Positions 43,141 to 51,840 of a stretch of 64,000 nt of DNA are shown in pieces (within the stretch, counting starts at the first letter, position 1; every line of letters begins with the position of its first letter). This DNA is from Streptomyces sp. L-9-10 (GTDB lineage: Bacteria; Actinomycetota; Actinomycetes; Streptomycetales; Streptomycetaceae), in the NCBI RefSeq assembly GCF_004151105.1, contig NZ_PHRF01000095.1, forward strand, positions 620,001-684,000, read 5' to 3'. Made by a program: the position numbers and the translations under genes. The notes under the pieces were generated by a model. The model did no database searches, was not told where the DNA came from, and saw only the letters and a program-made list of their open reading frames with translations.

Positions 43141-44988
43141 TCACTCCACGGTCACGGACTTCGCCAGGTTCCTCGGCTGGTCCACCTCGTTGCCGCGCGC
43201 CGTCGCCAGCTCGCACGCGAAGACCTGCAACGGCACGGTCGCGACCAGCGGCTGAAGCAGCGTCGGCGTGGCGGGGATACGGATCAGATGATCCGCGTAC
43301 GGCACCACCGCGTCGTCCCCCTCCTCCGCGATCACGATCGTGCGCGCGCCCCTGGCCCGGATCTCCTGGATGTTCGACACGATCTTGTCGTGCAGCACCG
43401 AGCGGCCACGCGGCGAGGGTACGACCACCACCACCGGCAGATCCTCCTCGATCAGCGCGATGGGACCGTGCTTCAGCTCACCGGCCGCGAACCCCTCGGC
43501 GTGCATGTACGCCAGTTCCTTGAGCTTGAGCGCGCCCTCCAGGGCCACCGGATAGCCCACGTGCCGGCCCAGGAACAGCACCGTCCGCTTGTCCTTGAGC
43601 GAGCGCGCCAGGGCCCGTACCGGCTCCATCGTCTCCAGGACCCGCTCCACCTCGCAGGAGATCCGTGACAGGTCCCGGATGACGGCCCTGATCTCGTCGC
43701 CCCACTTCGTACCGCGCCGCTGCCCCAGATACAGCGCGACCAGATAGCAGGCCACGAGCTGGGTCAGGAACGCCTTGGTCGACGCGACGGCGACCTCGGG
43801 GCCCGCGTGCGTGTAGAGGACCGCGTCCGACTCCCTCGGGATGGTCGAACCGTTCGTATTGCAGATGGCCAGCACCTTCGCGCCCTGCTCCCGGGCGTGC
43901 CGCAGCGCCATCAGCGTGTCCATGGTCTCGCCGGACTGCGAGATCGCGATCACCAGCGTGCGCCGGTCCAGGATCGGGTCCCGGTAGCGGAACTCACTGG
44001 CCAGCTCCACCTCGCAGGGCATCCTCGTCCAGTGCTCGATGGCGTACTTCGCGATCAGCCCGGCGTGGAAGGCCGTCCCGCACGCCACGATGACGACCTT
44101 GTCCGCCTCGCGCAGCACGGCCGCCGGGATACGTACCTCATCGAGCGTCAGCGAGCCCTCGGCGTCGATCCGTCCGAGGAGGGTGTCCGCGACCGCCTTG
44201 GGCTGCTCGGCGATCTCCTTCAGCATGAAGTAGTCGTAGCCGCCCTTCTCGGCGGCGGACGCGTCCCAGTCCACGTGGTACGAACGGACCTCGGCCGGCG
44301 CGCCGTCGAAGTCCGTCACCACCACGCCGTCGCGGCGCAGCTCGACGACCTGGTCCTGGCCGAGTTCGATGGCGGAGCGCGTATGGGCGATGAACGCGGC
44401 GACGTCCGAGGCGAGGAACGACTCACCGTCCCCGACGCCCACCACCAGCGGGGAGTTGCGGCGCGCGCCGACCACCACGTCGGGCTCGTCCGCGTGTACG
44501 GCGACGAGCGTGAAGGCGCCCTCCAGCCGCCGGCACACCTGCCGCATGGACTCCGCGAGATCGCCGCACGACGAGAACGCCTCGGCGAGCAGATGCGCCA
44601 CGGCCTCGGTGTCGGTCTCCGACTCCAGGTCGTGGCCGCGCCCGGCCAGCTCGGCGCGGAGCGCGGCGAAGTTCTCGATGATGCCGTTGTGTACGACGGC
44701 GACGCGTCCCGCGTTGTCCAGATGAGGGTGGGCGTTGACGTCGGTCGGGCCGCCGTGCGTGGCCCACCGGGTATGCCCGATACCGGTGGTGCCGCTCGGC
44801 AACGGCCGTTCCACCAGCGTCTTCTCCAGGTTGACGAGCTTGCCCGCCTTCTTCGCCGCGGCCAGCCCGCCGTCGGCGAGCACCGCGACTCCGGCGGAGT
44901 CGTATCCCCGGTACTCGAGCCGCTTGAGGCCCGCGATGACCACATCGAGCGCCGACTGTCCGCCGACGTAACCCACGATTCCGCACAT
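43141..44988 (-). CDS. glmS: Glutamine-fructose-6-phosphate aminotransferase
   Basis: Makes glucosamine 6-phosphate from fructose 6-phosphate and glutamine, the entry to cell wall amino sugars (615 aa). The N-terminal Cys after Met (MCGIVGYVGG) is the glutaminase nucleophile; RWATHG is intact. Two SIS domains follow (IACGTAFHAGLIAKY, AISQSGETMDT), and the C-terminal NLAKSVTVE is the usual end. ATG at 44988 has a poor ribosome site. No glmS ribozyme is seen. It is divergent from coaA. Confidence 0.97.
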   Translation of the reverse strand: MCGIVGYVGGQSALDVVIAGLKRLEYRGYDSAGVAVLADGGLAAAKKAGKLVNLEKTLVERPLPSGTTGIGHTRWATHGGPTDVNAHPHLDNAGRVAVVHNGIIENFAALRAELAGRGHDLESETDTEAVAHLLAEAFSSCGDLAESMRQVCRRLEGAFTLVAVHADEPDVVVGARRNSPLVVGVGDGESFLASDVAAFIAHTRSAIELGQDQVVELRRDGVVVTDFDGAPAEVRSYHVDWDASAAEKGGYDYFMLKEIAEQPKAVADTLLGRIDAEGSLTLDEVRIPAAVLREADKVVIVACGTAFHAGLIAKYAIEHWTRMPCEVELASEFRYRDPILDRRTLVIAISQSGETMDTLMALRHAREQGAKVLAICNTNGSTIPRESDAVLYTHAGPEVAVASTKAFLTQLVACYLVALYLGQRRGTKWGDEIRAVIRDLSRISCEVERVLETMEPVRALARSLKDKRTVLFLGRHVGYPVALEGALKLKELAYMHAEGFAAGELKHGPIALIEEDLPVVVVVPSPRGRSVLHDKIVSNIQEIRARGARTIVIAEEGDDAVVPYADHLIRIPATPTLLQPLVATVPLQVFACELATARGNEVDQPRNLAKSVTVE

Positions 44989-45119
44989 GTCGGCAGCCTA
45001 GGTGCTGACCGGTCGATCTTCGTGGACCAGCGGTGCGCGGGCGTATGCGCCTCCTGCTCCCCCGACCACGTGACCTAGCACACCACCCACGGGGTCCCCG
45101 CACCCCCGACAATGGCGGG

Positions 45120-46115
45120 GTGATCACTTCGCCTCCACCAAGCGCCCCACGACGGGCCGAGCACGGGCCGACCCCGTACGTCGACCTCAGCCGGGCCGAG
45201 TGGAGCGCGCTGCGCGACAAGACGCCGCTGCCCCTCTCCGCCGAGGAGGTCGAACGGCTGCGCGGCCTCGGCGACGTCATCGATCTCGACGAGGTGCGGG
45301 ACGTCTATCTGCCGCTCTCCCGGCTGCTCAATCTCTATGTCCAGGCCACGGCGGGGCTGCGCGGCGCGCTGAACACCTTCCTCGGGGACGCGGGCAACGG
45401 GCACGGCGCCCAGCGCGGTACGCCGTTCGTCATAGGCGTGGCGGGCAGTGTCGCCGTCGGGAAGTCCACCGTGGCCCGGCTGTTGCAGGCACTGCTCGCG
45501 CGCTGGCCGGAGCACCCGCGGGTCGAACGCGTCACCACCGACGGCTTCCTGCTCCCGATGAAGGAGCTCAAGGCCCGCGGTCTGATGTCGCGCAAGGGTT
45601 TCCCGGAGTCGTACGACCGCCGGGCGCTGACCCGGTTCGTCGCGGACATCAAGGCGGGCAAGGACGAGGTCACGGCCCCGGTCTACTCGCATCTGATCTA
45701 CGACATCGTGCCCGGCGAGCTGCTCACCGTACGGCAGCCCGACATCCTCATCGTCGAGGGCATCAACGTCCTCCAGCCCGCGCTGCCGGGCAAGGACGGC
45801 AGGACCAGGGTCGGTCTCGCCGACTACTTCGACTTCAGTGTGTATGTCGACGCCCGCGCCGAGGACATCGAGACCTGGTACCTCCACCGCTTCCGCAAGC
45901 TGCGCGAGACGGCCTTCCAGGACCCCGCCTCGTACTTCAGGAAGTACACGCAGGTCTCCGAGGAGGAGTCGCTCGACTACGCCAGGACGATGTGGCGGAC
46001 CATCAACAAGCCCAATCTCCTGGAGAATGTGGCGCCCACGCGCGGTCGCGCCACACTGGTCCTGCGCAAGGGGCCCGACCACAAGGTCCAGCGGCTGTCA
46101 CTGCGCAAACTCTGA
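45120..46115 (+). CDS. coaA: Type I pantothenate kinase
   Basis: Phosphorylates pantothenate, the first and rate-limiting step of CoA synthesis (331 aa). The Walker A motif GVAGSVAVGKST is at 106-117; TTDGFLLPMKELKARGLMSRKGFPESYD and the following helices are typical of CoaA. GTG at 45120 has no Shine-Dalgarno site; GACAAT ends nine bases upstream and could be a -10 for a leaderless mRNA. It is divergent from glmS and followed at 28 bp by the DUF389 gene. Confidence 0.95.
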   Translation: MITSPPPSAPRRAEHGPTPYVDLSRAEWSALRDKTPLPLSAEEVERLRGLGDVIDLDEVRDVYLPLSRLLNLYVQATAGLRGALNTFLGDAGNGHGAQRGTPFVIGVAGSVAVGKSTVARLLQALLARWPEHPRVERVTTDGFLLPMKELKARGLMSRKGFPESYDRRALTRFVADIKAGKDEVTAPVYSHLIYDIVPGELLTVRQPDILIVEGINVLQPALPGKDGRTRVGLADYFDFSVYVDARAEDIETWYLHRFRKLRETAFQDPASYFRKYTQVSEEESLDYARTMWRTINKPNLLENVAPTRGRATLVLRKGPDHKVQRLSLRKL

Positions 46116-46143
46116 GGATCCGAAGAGCTGAGGGGCTGTCAGC

Positions 46144-47103
46144 GTGCTGCATCTGCGTCTGCTGGTACCGGCCGGCCGTACCGACGAGGTCGTACACGCC
46201 GTGGAGCGGACCGTCGGCACCGCGCATCTCGTCGTCGTGCCCGGGGCCTCCCGCGATCCGGTGGGCGATCTGGTCACATGCGATGTGGCGCGCGAGGCGT
46301 GTGACGAACTGATCGTGGAGCTGCGCGCCCTCGGGATCGACCGGTCCGGTTCGATCTCGGTGGAGAGCATCGACCTGTCGCTGTCGGAGCGGGCGGACGA
46401 GGCGGAGGACGAGGCGCCCGGCGAGGGCGCCGACGCCGTGCTGTGGGAGCAGCTGGAGGACGTGACCCACGAGGAGTCCTCGCTCTCCCTCACCTATCTG
46501 GCGTTCCTGGCCCTCGCGACGATGATCGCGGCGTGCGGTGTGGTGCTGGACAACGCGATCCTGATCGTGGGCGCGATGGCGGTGGGGCCGGAGTTCGGCC
46601 CGCTGGCCGGGATCTGCACGGCGCTGGTGCAGCGCGCCCCGCTGCTGGCGTGGCGTTCGCTGGTCGCGCTGATCGCCGGGTTCGCGGTGGCGATGGGGCT
46701 GACGACCGTCTTCGGGCTGGTGATGGACGGCTTCGGGCTCTTCACGGAATCCATGCTGGAGGCCGACCGGCCGAACACCTCGTTCATCTGGAACCCGGAC
46801 CTGTTCTCGCTGGTGGTCGCGGCGCTCGCGGGCGTGGCCGGGATGCTCTCGCTGACCTCCGCGAAGTCGGGCGCGCTGGTGGGGGTCGCCATCTCGGTGA
46901 CGACGGTCCCGGCGGCGGCCAACGCGGCGGTCGCCCTCGGCTACGGCGACTTCACGCAGGTGTGGGGCTCGACCCGCCAGCTCCTGCTGAACCTGGCGGG
47001 CATCGTGGCCGCCGGGACGCTCACGCTGCTCACCCAGAAGGCGCTGTGGGCGACGCAGCGGGGACGCATACGGCGTACGGGCGTCCCCCGCGCACGGCCC
47101 TGA
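46144..47103 (+). CDS. DUF389 family membrane protein
   Basis: Conserved membrane protein (319 aa) of the DUF389 family, whose function is unknown. The first 110 residues are a soluble domain with a beta-alpha pattern. About six membrane helices follow, including LAFLALATMIAACGVVLDN and IVGAMAVGPEFGPLAG, which carry the family-typical MAVGPEFGP motif. GTG at 46144 has GAGGGG eight bases upstream. The stop lies inside a 24-bp repeated sequence (47094-47147). Confidence 0.9.
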   Translation: MLHLRLLVPAGRTDEVVHAVERTVGTAHLVVVPGASRDPVGDLVTCDVAREACDELIVELRALGIDRSGSISVESIDLSLSERADEAEDEAPGEGADAVLWEQLEDVTHEESSLSLTYLAFLALATMIAACGVVLDNAILIVGAMAVGPEFGPLAGICTALVQRAPLLAWRSLVALIAGFAVAMGLTTVFGLVMDGFGLFTESMLEADRPNTSFIWNPDLFSLVVAALAGVAGMLSLTSAKSGALVGVAISVTTVPAAANAAVALGYGDFTQVWGSTRQLLLNLAGIVAAGTLTLLTQKALWATQRGRIRRTGVPRARP

Positions 47104-47147
47104 CCGGCCCCGGACCGCCCCGTACGGCCCTGACCGGCCCCGGACCG
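47094..47147. repeat. 24-bp direct repeat over the DUF389 stop codon
   Basis: The same 24 bases occur at 47094-47117 and 47124-47147 (period 30 bp). The first copy includes the last codons and TGA of the DUF389 gene; the second lies just after. It is a recent tandem duplication, with no coding effect. Confidence 0.75.
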
Positions 47148-47166
47148 AGGGGGCCCGGAACCGGAT

Positions 47167-47199
47167 GGCGGCCCGCACCCACCATGGGTCCGGGCCGCC
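47167..47199. terminator. Hairpin terminator between DUF389 gene and glmM
   Basis: GGCGGCCCG (47167-47175) pairs with CGGGCCGCC (47191-47199); inside, ACCC/GGGT add 4 bp after one mismatch. The loop is ACCAT. It lies between the convergent DUF389 and glmM stops and can serve both. Confidence 0.7.
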
Positions 47200-47229
47200 G
47201 GAGCGTTTCACCGCATCGGCTCAACGCCT

Positions 47230-48597
47230 TCAGCCGAGCGCCGACTTCACCGCGTCCGCCAGCCGGCTCGCGACCGACCGCGCCTGGTCGATGTCCGCCG
47301 CCTCGACCATCACCCGTACCAGCGGCTCCGTGCCCGAGGGGCGGAGCAGGACGCGGCCCGTGGAGCCCAGTTCGTGTTCGGCCTCGGCGACCGCCGACGC
47401 CAGTTCGGCGGAGGTCGTCACCCGCGACTTGTCGACGTCGGGCACGTTGATGAGCACCTGGGGCAGCCGTCGCATGACGCCCGCGAGGTCGGCCAGCGTA
47501 CGGCCCGTCGCGGCGACCCGGGCCGCGAGCATCAGGCCGGTGAGGGTGCCGTCGCCGGTGGTGGCGTGGTCGAGGACGATGACGTGGCCCGACTGCTCGC
47601 CGCCGAGGGCGTAGCCGTGCTCCTTCATCGACTCCAGTACGTAGCGGTCACCGACCGCGGTCTCGACGAGATGGATGCCCTCGCGCTCCATCGCGATCTT
47701 GAACCCGAGGTTGGACATGACCGTCCCGACCACGGCGTCGCCGCGCAGTGTGCCCGCCTCGCGCATCGCGAGGGCCAGCACGGCGAGGATCTGGTCGCCG
47801 TCGACCTCTTCGCCCGCGCCGTCCACGGCCAGGCAGCGGTCCGCGTCGCCGTCGTGCGCGATGCCGAAGTCGGCGCCGTGCTCGACGACCGCGGCCTTGA
47901 GCTGGCCGAGATGCGTGGAGCCGCATCCGTCGTTGATGTTCAGCCCGTCCGGCTCGGCGCCGATCGTGATGACCTCGGCGCCGGCGCGGGTGAACGCCTC
48001 GGGCGACACCCGGGCCGCCGCGCCGTGCGCCTCGTCCAGGACGACCTTCAGCCCGTCGAGCCGGTTCGGCAACACCGCGATCAGATGTGCCACGTACTGA
48101 TCGAAACCTTCGTCGTACGAGCGGACCCGGCCGACTCCGCCACCCGTCGGCCGCTCCCAGGGGGCGCCGGTGCGGTGCACGGTGTTCTCGTAGTAGGCGG
48201 CCTCGATACGGTCCTCCAGCTCGTCGGCGAGTTTGTGCCCGCCGCGCGCGAAGAACTTGATGCCGTTGTCGGGCATGGCGTTGTGGCTCGCCGAGAGCAT
48301 CACGCCCAGGTCCGCGCCCAGCACCCCGGTCAGATACGCCACCGCGGGGGTGGGCAGCACACCGACACGCAGGACGTCCACGCCCGCGCTCGCGAGTCCC
48401 GCCACGACGGCGGCCTCCAGGAATTCACCGGAGGCACGAGGATCACGTCCGACCACCGCCGTGGGCCGATGCCCCTCGAAGGTGCCCACCTCGGCGAGCA
48501 CATGCGCCGCCGCGACCGAAAGGCCGAGCGCCAGCTCAGCCGTCAGATCGGCGTTGGCGACACCGCGCACGCCGTCCGTGCCGAAGAGTCGTCCCAC
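47230..48597 (-). CDS. glmM: Phosphoglucosamine mutase
   Basis: Converts glucosamine 6-phosphate into glucosamine 1-phosphate for UDP-GlcNAc (455 aa). The phosphoserine is in MLSASHNAMPDNG, the metal loop is DGDADRC and the sugar loop GEQSGH. GTG at 48597 (VGRLFGTDGVRG) has GGAGGG seven bases upstream. It follows rpsI-rplM in the conserved order, separated by a strong terminator, so it has its own promoter in the AT-rich 48600-48720 region. Confidence 0.97.
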   Translation of the reverse strand: MGRLFGTDGVRGVANADLTAELALGLSVAAAHVLAEVGTFEGHRPTAVVGRDPRASGEFLEAAVVAGLASAGVDVLRVGVLPTPAVAYLTGVLGADLGVMLSASHNAMPDNGIKFFARGGHKLADELEDRIEAAYYENTVHRTGAPWERPTGGGVGRVRSYDEGFDQYVAHLIAVLPNRLDGLKVVLDEAHGAAARVSPEAFTRAGAEVITIGAEPDGLNINDGCGSTHLGQLKAAVVEHGADFGIAHDGDADRCLAVDGAGEEVDGDQILAVLALAMREAGTLRGDAVVGTVMSNLGFKIAMEREGIHLVETAVGDRYVLESMKEHGYALGGEQSGHVIVLDHATTGDGTLTGLMLAARVAATGRTLADLAGVMRRLPQVLINVPDVDKSRVTTSAELASAVAEAEHELGSTGRVLLRPSGTEPLVRVMVEAADIDQARSVASRLADAVKSALG

Positions 48598-48727
48598 AGC
48601 TCTCCCTCCGAGAACACCCGGAGCCGGCAATCACCGACATCGCCCCGAGCGAAAAGATTTCGAAAACGCAAACCCATGCAAAGTTTTGAGCGCCTGATGC
48701 TTTTATACGCCCGAGTAACCAATAAAA

Positions 48728-48766
48728 CGAACGCCCCGGCAGCACGGAGTGCCGCCGGGGCGTTCG
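48728..48766 (-). terminator. Rho-independent terminator of the rplM-rpsI operon
   Basis: CGAACGCCCCGGC (48728-48740) and GCCGGGGCGTTCG (48754-48766) form a perfect 13-bp stem; GCAC/GTGC continue it inside. On the minus strand it is followed by TTTTATT. It starts 57 bp after the rpsI stop. This is the only hairpin in the window with a clear T-tract. Confidence 0.9.
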
Positions 48767-48822
48767 AATGCCGTACAGACCGGCCGGAGAGGCCGTAATG
48801 CCGGTACCGGCAAGCGAGCGAT

Positions 48823-49350
48823 TTAGCGCTTGCTGTACTGCGGCGCCTTGCGGGCCTTCTTGAGACCGGCCTTCTTGCGCTCGACCGCGCGGTCGTCGCG
48901 GCTCAGGAAGCCGGCCTTCTTCAGCGGGGCGCGGTTGTTGTCCACGTCCGCCTCGTTCAGCGAGCGGGCCACACCGAGACGCAGGGCGCCGGCCTGACCG
49001 GAGACACCGCCACCGGAGATACGGGCGATGACGTCGTAGCGGTTGTCGAGCTCAAGCACCTTGAAGGGCTCGTTGACAGCCTGCTGGTGCACCTTGTTGG
49101 GGAAGTACTCCTCAAGGGTGCGACCGTTGATCTTCCACTTGCCGGTGCCCGGGACGATCCGGACGCGGGCGATGGCGTTCTTGCGACGGCCCAGGCCGGC
49201 CGCCGGCTGCGGGTCGCCGAAGCGGGACGCCAGCGACTCGGAGGTGTACTCACCCTCGACCGGGGTCTCCGACTCGAAGGTCGTCACCTCGGCATACGTC
49301 TCTTCCGCCTCAGGCGCTTCGACGGGGGTCTCTGCAGTGGTCTCGGCCAC
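48823..49350 (-). CDS. rpsI: 30S ribosomal protein S9
   Basis: Ribosomal protein uS9 (175 aa) of the small subunit, whose C-terminal tail reaches the decoding centre. GRRKNAIARVRIVPG and the last residues RKAPQYSKR are conserved. The first 45 residues are an acidic Glu/Thr-rich extension (AETTAETPVEAPEAEETYAE) typical of actinomycetes. GTG at 49350 has AGGAG four bases upstream. Second gene of the rplM-rpsI operon. Confidence 0.98.
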   Translation of the reverse strand: MAETTAETPVEAPEAEETYAEVTTFESETPVEGEYTSESLASRFGDPQPAAGLGRRKNAIARVRIVPGTGKWKINGRTLEEYFPNKVHQQAVNEPFKVLELDNRYDVIARISGGGVSGQAGALRLGVARSLNEADVDNNRAPLKKAGFLSRDDRAVERKKAGLKKARKAPQYSKR

Positions 49351-49392
49351 GATGCTCCTCAGATTTCTTTTCGTCTTAGGGGGTGGCCGGAA

Positions 49393-49836
49393 CTACTGCG
49401 CGACCTGGGTGATCTCGAACGGGACCGGCTGCTGCGCAGCGTGCGGGTGCTGGTCACCCGAGTAGATCTTCAGCTTCGAGAGCATCTGACGGCCCAGGGT
49501 GTTCTTGGGGATCATGCCCTTGATGGCCTTCTCGACGGCCTTCTCGGGGTTCTTGGCGAGCAGCTCGTCATAGCGGACGGAACGCAGACCACCCGGGTAA
49601 CCGGAGTGGCGGTACGCCAGCTTCTGGGTCCGCTTGTTGCCGGACAGGTGCACCTTGTCGGCGTTGATGATGATGACGAAGTCACCGGTGTCGACGTGGG
49701 GCGCGTAGATCGGCTTGTGCTTACCGCGCAGAAGGTTGGCGGCGGTGGTCGCCAGACGGCCCAGGACGATGTCCTGCGCGTCGATGATGTGCCACTGGCG
49801 CGTCACATCGCCGGGCTTGGGGCTGTACGTACGCAC
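49393..49836 (-). CDS. rplM: 50S ribosomal protein L13
   Basis: Ribosomal protein uL13 (147 aa), an early assembly protein of the large subunit. WHIIDAQDIVLGRLA, HVDTGDFVIIINADKV and KGMIPKNTLGRQML are conserved. GTG at 49836 has AAGG ten bases upstream. First gene of the rplM-rpsI operon; the leader holds a hairpin at 49873-49896. Confidence 0.98.
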   Translation of the reverse strand: MRTYSPKPGDVTRQWHIIDAQDIVLGRLATTAANLLRGKHKPIYAPHVDTGDFVIIINADKVHLSGNKRTQKLAYRHSGYPGGLRSVRYDELLAKNPEKAVEKAIKGMIPKNTLGRQMLSKLKIYSGDQHPHAAQQPVPFEITQVAQ

Positions 49837-49872
49837 GGTCGTATGCCTTCGCTTCTTCAGTGATGGGGTCTC

Positions 49873-49896
49873 CCCCAGCCCCCCAGGGCTGAGGGG
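49873..49896 (-). promoter_or_regulatory. Hairpin in the rplM leader
   Basis: On the minus strand CAGCCC pairs with GGGCTG, extended by CCCC/GGGG with one bulged base. It sits 37-60 bases before the rplM start, the place where a ribosomal protein leader control element would lie. A second small stem (GGTCC/GGACC) lies near 49910. Autoregulation is an inference; it could also be terminator remains from upstream. Confidence 0.3.
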
Positions 49897-50128
49897 ACGG
49901 GTCCTGTACAGGGACCACCCGGACGATCACGACAGCCCTGGTGGTGCTTCGGGGACGCAACCCGCGCACCTACCGCTGTCCATCGGCCCGGTGGACCGGC
50001 GTAAGGGCCCCTCGCGTGAGAACGACCAAGCCAATACGCATAACGAACCAGAAGAATACCGTCGCTGCCCCGTACGGGTCAAAACGGGGGCCCGCGCCCG
50101 CGCGGGCCGCGGCCGTCGGCCCCCACGC

Positions 50129-51748
50129 CTACCGCGCCCGTACCACCCGGCGCTCGTCCCACACCGGCTCCGGCGTCTCCCGTACGACCCCGTCCGAGCC
50201 GAATACCAGATACCGGTCGAAGGAGCGGGCGAACCAGCGGTCGTGGGTGACCGCGAGCACCGTCCCGTCGTACACCTCAAGACCGTCCTGGAGGGCCTCC
50301 GCCGACTCCAGGTCCAGGTTGTCCGTCGGCTCGTCCAGGAGCAGCGCGGTCGTACCGCGCAGTTCGAGCAGCAGGATCTGGAAGCGCGCCTGCTGGCCGC
50401 CCGAGAGCTTGTCGAAGGGCTGGTCGCCCTGGCGCTCCAGCTCGTACCGGCGCAGCACGCTCATCGCACCGCCGCGGTCCTTCGCGTGCTCCGTCCACAG
50501 GATGTCGACCAGCGTGCGGCCGAGCAGCTCGGGGTGGGCGTGGGTCTGTGCGAAGTGGCCCGGTACGACGCGCGCGCCCAGCTTCCACCCTCCGGTGTGC
50601 CGTACGTCCTCGCCTGCCAGCAGCCGCAGGAAGTGGGACTTGCCGGAGCCGTTCGAACCGAGGACCGCGACCCGCTCGCCGTAGTAGATCTCCAGCGAGA
50701 ACGGCTTCATCAGCCCGGTCAGCTCCAGGTTCTCGCAGGTCACGGCCCGTACGCCGGTACGGCCGCCGCGCAGCCGCATGGAGATCTCCTGCTCGCGCGG
50801 CGGCTCCGGCGGCGCCCCCGCGTCCTCGAACTTCTTGAAGCGCGTCTGCATCGCCCGGTAACGCGAGGCCATGTCGGGGCTGATCGCCGCCTGCTGCCGC
50901 AGCCGGTGCACCAGCGCCTTCAGCCGGGCGTGTTCCTCGTCCCAGCGCCGCTTCAGCTCCTCGAAGCGCGCGAAGCGCTCCTTGCGGGCCTCGTGGTACG
51001 TACCGAACCCGCCGCCGTGCACCCACACGTCGGAACCGGCCGGGCTCGGCTCCACGCTCACGATCTTCTCGGCGGCCCTGGCCAGCAGCTCCCGGTCGTG
51101 CGAGATGAAGAGGACCGTCTTACGGGTCTCCTTCAGGCGCTCCTCCAGCCACCGCTTGCCCGGCACGTCCAGATAGTTGTCCGGCTCGTCGAGGAGCAGC
51201 ACCTGATCGGGTCCGCGCAGCAGGGCTTCGAGGACGAGCCGTTTCTGCTCGCCGCCGCTCAACGTGCGCAGCTCGCGCCACTGCGCCTTCTCGTACGGGA
51301 CGCCGAGCGCCGCCGTCGTGCACATGTCCCAGACCGTCTCGGCCTCGTAGCCGCGTGCCTCCGCCCAGTCGCTCAGCGCCTGCGCGTACCGCATCTGCGC
51401 GGCCTCGTCGTCGACCGTCATGATGCCGTGCTCGGCCGCGTCCACGGCCGCCGCGGCTTCCCGCAGGCGCGGCTGCGCGACCGAGACCAGCAGGTCACGG
51501 ACCGTGCGCTCGTCCCGTACCGATCCCACGAACTGCGACATCACACCGAGCCCGCCGCTGACCGTGACCGTGCCGCCGTGCGGCTGGAGCTCCCCCGCGA
51601 TCAGCCTGAGCAGCGTGGTCTTGCCGGCGCCGTTGGCCCCGACGAGAGCGACGACGGAGCCTTCGGCGACCCGGAACGAGGCGTCGGCGAGCAGCACCCG
51701 TCCGTCGGGGAGGTAGTACTCCAGATGCGCGGCCTCAACATGTCCCAT
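50129..51748 (-). CDS. ABC-F family ATPase
   Basis: Soluble protein with two ABC domains and no membrane part (539 aa), of the ABC-F group that acts on the ribosome. Walker A motifs are GANGAGKTT (37-45) and GSNGSGKSH (about 360); signature motifs are LSGGEQKR and LSGGQQAR. The linker between the domains is basic and helical. ATG at 51748 (MGHVEAAHLEYY) is chosen over ATG 51757; neither has a good ribosome site. Ribosome rescue, translation control or antibiotic protection are family roles; which applies is not clear, but the ribosomal gene context is fitting. Confidence 0.93.
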   Translation of the reverse strand: MGHVEAAHLEYYLPDGRVLLADASFRVAEGSVVALVGANGAGKTTLLRLIAGELQPHGGTVTVSGGLGVMSQFVGSVRDERTVRDLLVSVAQPRLREAAAAVDAAEHGIMTVDDEAAQMRYAQALSDWAEARGYEAETVWDMCTTAALGVPYEKAQWRELRTLSGGEQKRLVLEALLRGPDQVLLLDEPDNYLDVPGKRWLEERLKETRKTVLFISHDRELLARAAEKIVSVEPSPAGSDVWVHGGGFGTYHEARKERFARFEELKRRWDEEHARLKALVHRLRQQAAISPDMASRYRAMQTRFKKFEDAGAPPEPPREQEISMRLRGGRTGVRAVTCENLELTGLMKPFSLEIYYGERVAVLGSNGSGKSHFLRLLAGEDVRHTGGWKLGARVVPGHFAQTHAHPELLGRTLVDILWTEHAKDRGGAMSVLRRYELERQGDQPFDKLSGGQQARFQILLLELRGTTALLLDEPTDNLDLESAEALQDGLEVYDGTVLAVTHDRWFARSFDRYLVFGSDGVVRETPEPVWDERRVVRAR

Positions 51749-51840
51749 GTCCCGCATTGTCCGTGCAGGTCGCGCCGGAGCCCAATCCTTTTCCGATTCC
51801 CGCGCGGTTTCCCGGTCACCGGGCGGTCTAAACTCCCGTC

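Noticed and set aside
43100..45120. A glmS ribozyme or GlcN6P-responsive leader
   Set aside because: The region upstream of glmS is only about 130 bp to the divergent coaA start and shows no recognisable ribozyme core; the ribozyme is typical of Firmicutes.
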